Assembly: GCA_013415595.1 (NCBI GenBank)
Contig: JAAEEW010000198.1
Coordinates: 1 to 15,498 of the forward strand
From: Methanosarcinales archaeon
Lineage (GTDB): Archaea; Halobacteriota; Methanosarcinia; Methanotrichales; Methanotrichaceae
DNA length: 15,498 nt
Direction: 5' to 3'
Shown here piece after piece: positions 1 to 6,773 of the stretch. The position numbers and the translations under genes are program-made. Numbering within the stretch: the stretch's first letter is position 1; each line of letters opens with the position of its first letter. The notes beneath the pieces are model-generated. The model was given only the letters and a program-made list of their open reading frames with translations. It was not told the origin of the DNA and did no database searches.

Positions 1-1218
1 AAAGAGATCCGATTTATTATAGCCTATGGCCCTGGACGCTTCCATTGCCTCCTTCCACTGCCCCTTTCGCAGGCACTCAAATATGTAATACTTGAAGTAA
101 ATGAAATAACCAGCAAAGAGCTCGTCCGAGCCCTGCCCGTCCAAAAGCACCTTCATGCCATTCTGATGGGCAAGCTTCATGACTCTATACTGACCGTAAA
201 TGCTGATAGACCGGAAGGGCTCCTCCTGAGCCCATACCAGATCCAGTAGGTCCTGCCGGAGTTCGTCTGGCGTGGGAGTGATCCTGTAGGACTCCACCTC
301 GGAGTCCTGGACCACCGTGTCTATGAACCGAGACTCATCCAACCGCTGCCCGGGAAACACCATGGAGAATGTCTTTATATGGGACTGGGGGCTGACGGCC
401 CGCATACCGTAAACGATAGCCGATGAGTCGATTCCCCCGCTGAGGCAGCAGCCCACCGGAACGTCCGATACCAGGCGGTATTGCACACTGTCCATAAACA
501 GGGATTTTAATTGCGAGACGGGATTTCGATGCCCATCCACCAATCCCGCCCTCTCTTCCAGGCGGTACCAGCGCTCCAGCCGGACAATCCCGGTCTTAAG
601 ATCATAAATCAGACGCTCGCCGGGCATGAGCCTCTCCACACCGGAGAAGAAGGTCTCACGCCGATGGTCAGTGAATCCGAACGCCAGATATTCGTAGACT
701 GCCCGGGGATTCGGTGAGCGATTATGTAGCGTGGGGAGAAGTCCCTTTATCTCAGAGGAGAAGATCAATCCCCGCTCGCCCCGGATGTAATACAGCGGCT
801 TGACGCCAAAACGGTCCCTGCACAGCAGAAGCTCCCCTTTCCCCAGGTCGTAAAGGGCAAATCCCCACATACCATTGAACCGCTCCACGCAGGAGGGCCC
901 CCACTCTTCATAGGCGTGGACTATCACCTCGGTATCAGTGGCGGAGGAGAAACGGTGCCCTCTCTCCTGCAACTCGGAGCGGACCTGGGAGAAGTTATAG
1001 ACCTCCCCGTTGTACACTATCCATATCGTCCCATCCTCGTTGCTCATGGGTTGCCTGCCCTGGGAAGATAGGTCGATGATGGACAGCCGGCAGTGGCCCA
1101 GAGTCACCCTGCCGTCGTTGAAGATCCCCAGATCGTCAGGGCCGCGATGAGAGAGCGCTTCATTCATTCGCCGTATCAGCTCGGGATCGTCCCAGGTAAA
1201 ACCGTTCACGCCGCACAT
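1..1218 (-). CDS. asnB: Asparagine synthase-like glutamine amidotransferase (3'-partial)
   Basis: The first 406 codons of a class II glutamine amidotransferase of the AsnB family run without a stop to the left edge, so roughly a third of the usual ~600 residues is missing. Seen: MCG start with the nucleophile Cys2, HRGPD at residues 24-28, a YNGEVYN motif in the glutaminase domain, the PP-loop SGGIDSS at residues 260-266 of the ATP-pyrophosphatase domain, and a later LDGQGSDELFAGY segment. Family role: glutamine hydrolysis, with ammonia channelled to an ATP-activated carboxylate, classically aspartate to asparagine. Its ATG (1216-1218) shares one base with the TGA of the upstream glycosyltransferase (TGATG), so the two are probably translationally coupled. 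AsnB homologues in polysaccharide loci often amidate uronic-acid sugars (WbpS/WbmE type). With the uronate genes at 10.2-14.1 kb that reading is attractive here, but ordinary asparagine synthesis is not excluded. Confidence 0.93.
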   Translation of the reverse strand, partial: MCGVNGFTWDDPELIRRMNEALSHRGPDDLGIFNDGRVTLGHCRLSIIDLSSQGRQPMSNEDGTIWIVYNGEVYNFSQVRSELQERGHRFSSATDTEVIVHAYEEWGPSCVERFNGMWGFALYDLGKGELLLCRDRFGVKPLYYIRGERGLIFSSEIKGLLPTLHNRSPNPRAVYEYLAFGFTDHRRETFFSGVERLMPGERLIYDLKTGIVRLERWYRLEERAGLVDGHRNPVSQLKSLFMDSVQYRLVSDVPVGCCLSGGIDSSAIVYGMRAVSPQSHIKTFSMVFPGQRLDESRFIDTVVQDSEVESYRITPTPDELRQDLLDLVWAQEEPFRSISIYGQYRVMKLAHQNGMKVLLDGQGSDELFAGYFIYFKYYIFECLRKGQWKEAMEASRAIGYNKSDLF

Positions 1219-2207
1219 CAGATGAGGCCCTCGTAAACCCTTCTGATCGCTTCCCGGTTGCCGTCCCAGAACCTGAAGTCCCCGGGCGCGAGGCGCTCTG
1301 GCTCCCGGCCCTTGCACTCCCGGATGGCCCGGCCCAGATCGGGGCTCTCCACCACCACCAGGTTCTTTCTCTCCTCCTCCATGGTGATACCGGAGGCCAC
1401 CACCAGCTTCTCCATGTTCAGATACTCGTTCAGCTTCCAGATGCTCCGGTCCGTGGAGTAGGGGGTGAGGACGTTTCGGTCCCGGGGAATGATGCACACC
1501 TTGGCCTTTCGCAGGAAGTCCGCCACCCTGGAGTGTGGCTGCCAGCCCAGGTTCCGGACGTTATCCAGCTCGCGTCGCAGATACCACCGGGCAAAGGGAC
1601 CGCCGCCTACGATCCAGAACTCCTGGTTTGGGTTCTCCCGGGCCACCCGGAGCAGGTTGGCGATACCCTCCTGCTCGCATACCCGGCCCACGAATATCAC
1701 GGCGTCGTCGGCCAGACCCTGCAGTCCCTCAGAGCTGCCGGCGGCCTCCACGAAGCTGCGGGAGGGGTAGTTGGGGATCACGTGCACCTCCTTTCGGGGC
1801 GCAAAGCAGCTCACCTTCTCCTTCAGGGGCACGTTGACCGTGGTGATCAGGTCCGCCCCCCGGGCCAGCTCCCTCTCGTAGCCCTCGCAAAATCTCCTGG
1901 CTGCAGAGCCAAACCTCATCTGGGTCTCCACACCCCAGGGAGAACGGTAGTCGTAGATGAGCTTTTGAAAGCCGGTGCCCCTCAATTCCGGCAGCCCGTG
2001 ATAAATTATGTCCGGCACGTTGAACAGGTGAACCACGTCCGGCTTCTCCGCCTTCAGGATGCTTCGAACCGCCAGGCCAATCTTCATCCAGTTGCGGGTG
2101 CCAAAGCCTGGAACCTGAACCTGGTACCCCAGCTCCTCCAGGGTGGCCTGGAAATGCTTCAGCCTGGTGGTGAGCTCGGGCTGGTTGGCCAGGAGCATGA
2201 TCCTCAT
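1218..2207 (-). CDS. GT-B glycosyltransferase (GT4-like), downstream member of pair
   Basis: A 329-residue protein with the two-Rossmann layout of GT-B glycosyltransferases. The N-terminal half opens MRIMLLANQPELTTRLKHF and contains PDVVHLFNVPD. The C-terminal nucleotide-sugar half begins near VIFVGRVCEQEGIANLL and continues with FWIVGGGPFARWYL. The donor-binding loop reads DRSIWKLNEYLNMEKLVVAS, a variant of the GT4 E-x7-E region. It presumably transfers an activated sugar at the cytoplasmic membrane face during surface-glycan assembly; donor and acceptor cannot be read from sequence. No membrane segment is apparent. The ATG (2205-2207) overlaps the stop of the upstream glycosyltransferase by four bases (ATGA), and its own TGA overlaps the asnB start by one base, so the three genes form a tight operon. 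GT4 is the best guess; the fold is surer than the family number. Confidence 0.85.
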   Translation of the reverse strand: MRIMLLANQPELTTRLKHFQATLEELGYQVQVPGFGTRNWMKIGLAVRSILKAEKPDVVHLFNVPDIIYHGLPELRGTGFQKLIYDYRSPWGVETQMRFGSAARRFCEGYERELARGADLITTVNVPLKEKVSCFAPRKEVHVIPNYPSRSFVEAAGSSEGLQGLADDAVIFVGRVCEQEGIANLLRVARENPNQEFWIVGGGPFARWYLRRELDNVRNLGWQPHSRVADFLRKAKVCIIPRDRNVLTPYSTDRSIWKLNEYLNMEKLVVASGITMEEERKNLVVVESPDLGRAIRECKGREPERLAPGDFRFWDGNREAIRRVYEGLI

Positions 2208-3328
2208 AGGGCCCCCTGCAAGACGCCTTCATAGACGCGAGCCAGGGCCCGCCAGTCGTATTTCAGGGCCAGCTCTCTGTAAACAGCCGGGTCCTTGCCG
2301 GACTGGAGGATCTGCCCCACCTGATGGACAAAGCCCTCCACATCGTCATAGTAATAGATCTGGTCGCCAAGCAGCCGCTCCAGGGAGACCATCCTGCTGG
2401 ACAGGACCGGCCTCCCACAGGACAGGTAGTTGAACACCTTTCCTCCGGCGGCATACTCATTCTTCTTCATCATCTTCAGGGGATTCAAGCCGATATCCAT
2501 GGCCGAGATGTAAGGGCCAAGCTCCGAATAGGGCACGGCCCCGGTGAACCGAATCCGTGAATCCACCCCCTGGTCCCGAGCCAGGGCCTTGATCTTATCG
2601 CCGTAGTCGGTGAAGAGACCGGGTCCGATCACCAGCAGGTTCACGCCCTTCAGCCGGGGCAGGGCCGTGACCACCGTCTCCAGGTCCACCCAGTGCTCCA
2701 GGGACCCCACGTACCCCAGGACCGGCCCCTCCAGCCCCAGAGAGCGCCTGGCCTCTTCCTGAGGCATGGGCTGCAGCAGGCTGGTGTCCACGCCGTTAGG
2801 TATCACCTCCACCCGGGAGACGCCGATTCCCTGCAGGTAGACCTTCAGCTCTTCGGTGACGGTGATGACCGTCCTGGCCCGGAGCAGGTTCTGCCTGGTC
2901 ATCAGGCTCACCCCCAGCTTGACCATCCGGCCAAAGAGGGTGCCCGGATAGTAGATGGATGCCGACTCCTCCAGGTGATCCAGGTAGTCGAAGACTATGG
3001 GAACCCCGGCGAAGTTGGCCATGAAGGAGGGGAGGATGTTGGCCGAGAGGATGACATCTATTCCCTCGTCCTTAACCACCTCCCGAATCTTGCGAAGGTG
3101 GGAGAAGGCGGAAGTGAGGTAGTAGCGAGATGGGTCCTCCGCCGGGGAGGTTCCGGCCGGGACCAGGGTGCAGCTGGTATGCCGGGGCTGGTTATCCCGG
3201 AACCGGGACAGCTCGAAGTGCAGCACGTAGACCTCGTGCTCCTCTGCCAGGGCATCGAAGATGAAGTTGAGCCTGTTAGGCACTGGATGCCGGATCCAGT
3301 CGGTGGTGGGGATTACCAGTATCTTCAT
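2204..3328 (-). CDS. GT-B glycosyltransferase (GT4-like), first gene of operon
   Basis: A 374-residue GT4-type glycosyltransferase. The N-terminal domain starts MKILVIPTTDWIRHPVPNRL and includes VIFDYLDHLEESASIYYPG. A VIPNGVDTSLLQP linker is typical of GT4 proteins. The C-terminal domain has LGYVGSLEHWVDLETVV, LLVIGPG, and the donor-binding stretch NEYAAGGKVFNYLSCGRPVL, which resembles the GT4 E-x7-E region with K-x-FNYL. Expected activity: retaining transfer of a nucleotide-linked sugar to a lipid- or glycan-bound acceptor on the cytoplasmic side. It is the first gene of a minus-strand operon and faces the glmU-like gene across a 150-base divergent spacer. The ATG at 3326-3328 has a GGGAATGAG stretch just upstream, a modest ribosome binding site. 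Substrate unknown; a role in the same glycan as the diacetamido-uronate genes is inferred from neighbourhood only. Confidence 0.9.
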   Translation of the reverse strand: MKILVIPTTDWIRHPVPNRLNFIFDALAEEHEVYVLHFELSRFRDNQPRHTSCTLVPAGTSPAEDPSRYYLTSAFSHLRKIREVVKDEGIDVILSANILPSFMANFAGVPIVFDYLDHLEESASIYYPGTLFGRMVKLGVSLMTRQNLLRARTVITVTEELKVYLQGIGVSRVEVIPNGVDTSLLQPMPQEEARRSLGLEGPVLGYVGSLEHWVDLETVVTALPRLKGVNLLVIGPGLFTDYGDKIKALARDQGVDSRIRFTGAVPYSELGPYISAMDIGLNPLKMMKKNEYAAGGKVFNYLSCGRPVLSSRMVSLERLLGDQIYYYDDVEGFVHQVGQILQSGKDPAVYRELALKYDWRALARVYEGVLQGAL

Positions 3329-3360
3329 AGCTCATTCCCAGGAATGCCGTTTTGACCTAT

Positions 3361-3380
3361 GCCCTCGATGGCGAGAGGGC
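3361..3380 (-). other. Hairpin in leader of glycosyltransferase operon
   Basis: GCCCTC (3361-3366) and GAGGGC (3375-3380) form perfect 6-base arms around an 8-base loop. The element lies between the putative promoter (3429-3436) and the glycosyltransferase start at 3328. An alternative fold pairs CTCG (3364-3367) with CGAG (3372-3375). It could be a leader hairpin, but a 6-base stem can occur by chance in GC-rich DNA. Confidence 0.2.
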
Positions 3381-3426
3381 GGAATCGTCGGTCCGTTATC
3401 AAATCCACTCTTCGCCAGGGCACCAA

Positions 3427-3437
3427 AATATTTAAAG
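3427..3437. promoter_or_regulatory. Shared TATA-box region of the divergent spacer
   Basis: This is the only strongly AT-rich stretch in the 150-base spacer between the divergent glycosyltransferase operon and the glmU-like gene. On the minus strand 3436-3429 reads TTTAAATA, a good archaeal TATA box, which would start transcription near 3405 and give a ~75-base leader. On the plus strand the same bases read AAAATATTTAAAG, with an A-rich BRE-like stretch before the box, predicting a start near 3455-3462. One box may serve both directions. Assignment is by pattern only. Confidence 0.5.
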
Positions 3438-3445
3438 TAAATAGT

Positions 3446-3482
3446 AGGAGGGGACATCTTGATTAACTTGTCCCGGTCGTGA
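3446..3482 (+). promoter_or_regulatory. Possible seven-codon leader ORF with Shine-Dalgarno before glmU-like gene
   Basis: AGGAGGGG (3446-3453) is the best Shine-Dalgarno match in this spacer but is 28 bases from the glmU-like ATG, too far to serve it. It is spaced correctly for a TTG at 3459, which opens a seven-codon frame (M-I-N-L-S-R-S) ending in TGA at 3480-3482. That TGA overlaps the glmU-like ATG as TGATG. This could couple translation of glmU to a leader peptide. The TATA-like box at 3429-3436 instead predicts a transcript start near 3455-3462, which would remove the Shine-Dalgarno from the mRNA, so the two readings conflict. Confidence 0.25.
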
Positions 3483-4684
3483 TGATCCTGAAAGCTGTTA
3501 TTTTAGCGGCAGGGGAGGGGCGCAGGTGTCGCCCCCTTACCCAGACCAGATCCAAGGTAATGTTGCCGGTAGCCAACCGCCCCTTCATGGAGCACGTCAT
3601 CCGGGCCCTGGCAGCCTGCGAGGTAAAGGAACTCCTGGTGGTGGTGGGCTACCAGAAGGAACGGATAATGAACCATTTCGAGGACGGCCTTCGCTACGGG
3701 GTGAACATAACCTACGTGGTCCAGGACGAACTGCTGGGAACGGCCCACGCCCTGAGCAAGGTCAGAGACCACATAAATGAGGATTTCCTGGTTCTTAACG
3801 GCGACAACCTCCTGGACGAGAGGGCCATCCAGGACCTGATGAGCGCCCCGGGCAAAGAGATCATCCTGTCCAAGCTACGCGAGCACTCCGGCGACTACGG
3901 AGTGCTCACCGTGGAGGGAGGAAAGGTGACCAGGATCGTGGAGAAGCCGGGCCGGCCCTGCGCCGGGATCCTGAACACCGGAGCCTATCGCTTCAGCCCC
4001 CAGATTTTCGAGGAGCTGTCCAAGACCCCCATCTCCGAGAGAGGATCCTATGAGCTCACCCAGACCATCAGCCAGATGATCAATGGCGGAAAGGATATTC
4101 GGGCCATGATGACCGATGGAGCATGGACCGACGCCATCTTCGCCTGGGACCTGCGTTCCGCCAACAGCCTGGCCGCCTCCCTGCAAAGGCCCCGGGTGCA
4201 GGGGGAGGTGGAAGATGGAGCGGTGCTGAAGGGTCCGGTGGTCATGGGAGAGAACAGCCTGATCAGGGCCGGATCTTACATCGTCGGTCCGGTGATCATC
4301 GGCAAGAACTGCGACATAGGTCCCAATGTCGTCGTCCTTCCCGCCACCTCCATCGGCGACTCGGTGCGGGTGGGCTCTGGCTCAGAGATTCGAAACAGCA
4401 TCGTTATGAGCGGGACCAAGATCGGATCGGGATGCATCATATCCGACTCGGTCATCGGAGCTAGCTGCCACTTCGCAGACCAGATCATGCTGGAGAGCGG
4501 GAGGGCCACCGTGGATGTGGAGGAGGGCTGCCACCACGTGGAGTTTGGAGCGGTGGTGGCCGACAACGTGACCACCGGGAGCAGAGCCTTCATGAATCCG
4601 GGGACCATCATCGGAACCGACTGCAAGATCGGTTCATGCACCGCTCTGCGAGGCAGGGTGGAGAGAGGGACCAGGGTGATCTGA
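3482..4684 (+). CDS. glmU: GlmU-like sugar-1-phosphate nucleotidyltransferase with degenerate acetyltransferase site
   Basis: A 400-residue fusion of an N-terminal nucleotidyltransferase and a C-terminal left-handed beta-helix, the archaeal GlmU layout. Seen: LAAGEGRRCRPLTQTRSK (residues 9-26; the usual GTR is GRR and RPK is RSK, with Arg and Lys kept), then GTAHAL, VLNGDN, VEKPG and NTGAY of the nucleotidyltransferase, then hexapeptide repeats from about residue 240. Expected product: a UDP- or dTDP-sugar, most simply UDP-GlcNAc. The segment matching the GlmU acetyltransferase site reads SGCIISDSVIG and ADQIMLES. The second copy at 14217 reads GHLSYLGDSVIG and GAGTIVSN, so the catalytic His, Tyr and Asn appear absent here and acetyltransferase activity is doubtful. 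An in-frame GTG lies one codon upstream (3479); ATG is preferred. One base separates it from glmS. It may also be a hexose-1-phosphate nucleotidyltransferase. Confidence 0.88.
   Translation: MILKAVILAAGEGRRCRPLTQTRSKVMLPVANRPFMEHVIRALAACEVKELLVVVGYQKERIMNHFEDGLRYGVNITYVVQDELLGTAHALSKVRDHINEDFLVLNGDNLLDERAIQDLMSAPGKEIILSKLREHSGDYGVLTVEGGKVTRIVEKPGRPCAGILNTGAYRFSPQIFEELSKTPISERGSYELTQTISQMINGGKDIRAMMTDGAWTDAIFAWDLRSANSLAASLQRPRVQGEVEDGAVLKGPVVMGENSLIRAGSYIVGPVIIGKNCDIGPNVVVLPATSIGDSVRVGSGSEIRNSIVMSGTKIGSGCIISDSVIGASCHFADQIMLESGRATVDVEEGCHHVEFGAVVADNVTTGSRAFMNPGTIIGTDCKIGSCTALRGRVERGTRVI
4675..4680 (+). promoter_or_regulatory. Ribosome binding site of glmS inside glmU-like gene end
   Basis: GGTGAT, complementary to the usual archaeal 16S rRNA 3' end, lies five bases before the glmS ATG and within the last codons of the upstream gene. 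It fixes the start at 4686 and indicates direct translation from a shared message. Confidence 0.75.
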
Positions 4685-4685
4685 G

Positions 4686-6491
4686 ATGTGCGGCATAGTG
4701 GCCTACGTGGGAGACGAAAAAGCAGGACCGATCCTCTTCGACACTCTGAAGAGGCTGGAGTACCGGGGGTACGACTCCGCCGGAGTGGCCGTGCGCTGCG
4801 ACGACCAGATCGAGGTGCTGAAGGCCGCCGGCAGGATAAGCGACCTGGAGAAGTCCTACCTGGAGCGGGGGTCGCCAGGCGACCGCATGGGAATCGGGCA
4901 CACCAGATGGGCCACCCACGGCCGGCCCAGCGACGAGAACGCCCACCCCCACACCTCGGGAGGCATCGCCGTGGTGCATAACGGCATCATAGAGAACTAC
5001 CTGGCCCTGCGAGAGAGGCTCACAGACCTCGGATTCGCATTTCAGTCCGAGACCGATAGCGAGGTCCTGGCCCATCTCATCAACTACTACTACCAGGGAG
5101 ACCTGGCCCGGGCGGTGGCGAAGGCGGCGTCCGAGGTGGAGGGGTCCTATGCCATCGCCGTCATGTCCGCGGACTCTCCGAGCATCGTCTGCGCCCGCAA
5201 GGACAGCCCCCTGGTGATCGGCCTGGGCGAGGGGTCCTGTTACGTGGCCTCGGACATCCCGGCCCTCCTGCCCTACACCCGAGACGTGGTCCGGCTGAAG
5301 GACGGGGACTTCGCCGTCCTGGAGGGGGGAAAGGTCCATGTGCAGGACATCTCCGGCGCCCCCCGGGAGCTGGAGAGCGAGAGGATCGAGTGGGACGTCA
5401 ACGCCGCCGAGCGCGGCGGATACCCCCACTTCATGCTGAAGGAGATTCACGAGCAGCCCAGGGCCATCCAGGAGACCATAACCGGCCGCATCTCCGAGGT
5501 GGAGGGGGACGTGAGGCTGGACCTGGGCATGACCTCCTGGGACATGCAGACCCTGCAGAGGGTGTCCATCGTGGCCTGCGGCACATCCTACCACGCCGGC
5601 CTGGTGGCCCGCTACTTCTTCCCCCGGGCGGCCGGGCTGCCGGTGGACGTGGAGGTGGCCTCGGAGTTCCAGTACATGCAGCTGCGCCCCGGCACCCTGC
5701 TGGTGGGAATCTCCCAGTCCGGAGAGACGGCGGACACCCTGGTCTCCCTGAAGAAGGCCAGGACCTGCGGCGTGCGCTCCCTGGCCGTCACCAACATGGT
5801 GGGCAGCACCATCACCGACATCGTGGACACCAGCATCTACACCCGCTGCGGCCCGGAGATCGGGGTGGCGGCCACCAAGACCTTCACCAGCCAGCTGGCA
5901 GCCCTGCTGCTTCTGGGAATTAGGCTGGGCCGGGGCAGAAACCACCTGCTGGCCGACCAGGGGCGAAAGATGCTGGCTGAGTTCTCCCGCCTGCCCGGGC
6001 TGGTGCAAAGCGTCCTGGAGAAGAGGGATCAGATCCGGGAGATCGCCAAGACCTTCGCCCACCAGGGAAGCTACTTCTTCATCGGCAGGGACTTCCTCTA
6101 CCCCATCGCCCTGGAAGGAGCCCTGAAGATGAAGGAGATCGCCTACATCCCGGCAGAGGGTTATGCCGGGGGAGAGCTGAAGCACGGACCGCTGGCCCTC
6201 ATCAAGGATGGGACCCCGGTGGTGGCCCTGGCCACCTGCGGCCGCAAGATCCAGTCCAACATCAAGGAGGTCCGGGCCCGGGGGGCGGAGGTCATTGCTC
6301 TGGCCACCGAGGGAGACCCGGACATGGCGAAGATCGCCAGCATGGTGGTAGAGCTTCCGGCCACCAGGCCGGTCTTCTCCACGGTGCTCTGCACCGTAGC
6401 CCTGCAGTTGCTGGCCTACTACACCGCCGACGAGCTGGGATGCGAGATAGACAAGCCCAGGAACCTGGCCAAGAGCGTGACCGTGGAGTGA
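4686..6491 (+). CDS. glmS: Glutamine-fructose-6-phosphate aminotransferase (isomerizing)
   Basis: GlmS converts fructose-6-phosphate and glutamine to glucosamine-6-phosphate and glutamate in the cytoplasm, the entry step to UDP-GlcNAc. The 601 residues match the usual full length. Order seen: class II glutaminase domain with nucleophile Cys2 in MCGIVAYVG, YRGYDSAG, HTRWATHG and HNGIIENY; then two SIS isomerase domains, the first with VACGTSYHAGL, SQSGETADT and EIGVAATKTFTSQL, the second with EGALKMKEIAYIPAEGYAGG and ELKHGPLALI; then the C-terminal NLAKSVTVE tail that closes the active site. Every expected motif is present. It follows the glmU-like gene by one base, so the two precursor genes form one transcription unit. 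It supplies the amino sugar needed by the aminosugar-uronate genes further right in the window. Confidence 0.98.
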   Translation: MCGIVAYVGDEKAGPILFDTLKRLEYRGYDSAGVAVRCDDQIEVLKAAGRISDLEKSYLERGSPGDRMGIGHTRWATHGRPSDENAHPHTSGGIAVVHNGIIENYLALRERLTDLGFAFQSETDSEVLAHLINYYYQGDLARAVAKAASEVEGSYAIAVMSADSPSIVCARKDSPLVIGLGEGSCYVASDIPALLPYTRDVVRLKDGDFAVLEGGKVHVQDISGAPRELESERIEWDVNAAERGGYPHFMLKEIHEQPRAIQETITGRISEVEGDVRLDLGMTSWDMQTLQRVSIVACGTSYHAGLVARYFFPRAAGLPVDVEVASEFQYMQLRPGTLLVGISQSGETADTLVSLKKARTCGVRSLAVTNMVGSTITDIVDTSIYTRCGPEIGVAATKTFTSQLAALLLLGIRLGRGRNHLLADQGRKMLAEFSRLPGLVQSVLEKRDQIREIAKTFAHQGSYFFIGRDFLYPIALEGALKMKEIAYIPAEGYAGGELKHGPLALIKDGTPVVALATCGRKIQSNIKEVRARGAEVIALATEGDPDMAKIASMVVELPATRPVFSTVLCTVALQLLAYYTADELGCEIDKPRNLAKSVTVE

Positions 6492-6492
6492 G

Positions 6493-6513
6493 GGGGGCTC
6501 CAGGAGAGCTCCC
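6493..6513 (+). terminator. Hairpin just after glmS
   Basis: GGGGGCT (6493-6499) can pair with AGCTCCC (6507-6513), with one G-T wobble and a 7-base loop, starting two bases after the glmS stop. It may mark the end of the glmU-glmS message, but no T-run follows and archaeal termination usually depends on one. Confidence 0.25.
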
Positions 6514-6706
6514 ACCGTCTTGGGCCACCTAGCTTCTCTGCCAGTGATGACGGGAAGTGGACCCGGGGGCCAGAGGCTGCCCCGAGGCCGGGGCGGCGGG
6601 CTCCGGGAGGGAGGCGGCGGCGGGAACGGCCTCCCGGGAGAAGGTGGTGGTTCCCCCGCCGGCCGGATAATGTCCTTATGCGGCAGGGGCTGCGGGAGCA
6701 AGAAAC
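6514..6706. other. GC-rich spacer between glmS and the secreted protein gene
   Basis: I see no credible gene here. The stretch holds a canonical G-quadruplex motif at 6590-6611 on the plus strand: four runs of three or more G with loops of 4, 4 and 1 bases. It also holds a perfect 8-base inverted repeat CCGGGAGG (6603-6610) / CCTCCCGG (6630-6637) with a 19-base loop. Both elements lie upstream of the next promoter, so they would belong to the tail of the glmS transcript or act as DNA structure. Confidence 0.4.
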
Positions 6707-6707
6707 A

Positions 6708-6715
6708 TTTATTTA
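6708..6715 (+). promoter_or_regulatory. TATA box of secreted repeat protein gene
   Basis: TTTATTTA sits in a sharp AT-rich island (6701-6722) within GC-rich sequence, preceded by the A-rich AGAAACA as a possible BRE. A start about 25 bases downstream, near 6736-6740, leaves a ~36-base leader before the ATG at 6774. It also places the in-frame TTG at 6729 upstream of the transcript. Confidence 0.55.
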
Positions 6716-6760
6716 ATAAAACTCCCCCTTGAGCAGTAGGCAGATTGGCATTTCCAGTCT

Positions 6761-6769
6761 GGGGTGGGG
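6761..6769 (+). promoter_or_regulatory. Ribosome binding site choosing ATG 6774
   Basis: GGGGTGGGG, containing the GGTG core, ends four bases before ATG 6774. The alternative TTG at 6729 has no such site. This supports the shorter protein, which then begins exactly with a signal peptide. Confidence 0.6.
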
Positions 6770-6773
6770 TTTT

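Noticed and set aside
4608..6701. A ~700-codon open frame on the minus strand opposite glmS
   Set aside because: It is longer than glmS but its translation is a Gly/His/Leu/Gln/Pro-rich shadow with no domain, while the plus strand encodes full-length GlmS with every motif. GC-rich coding DNA commonly leaves the opposite frame open.
6729..6773. TTG start adding 15 residues to the secreted protein
   Set aside because: It would bury the signal peptide behind a polar extension, has no ribosome site, and lies upstream of the predicted transcript start.
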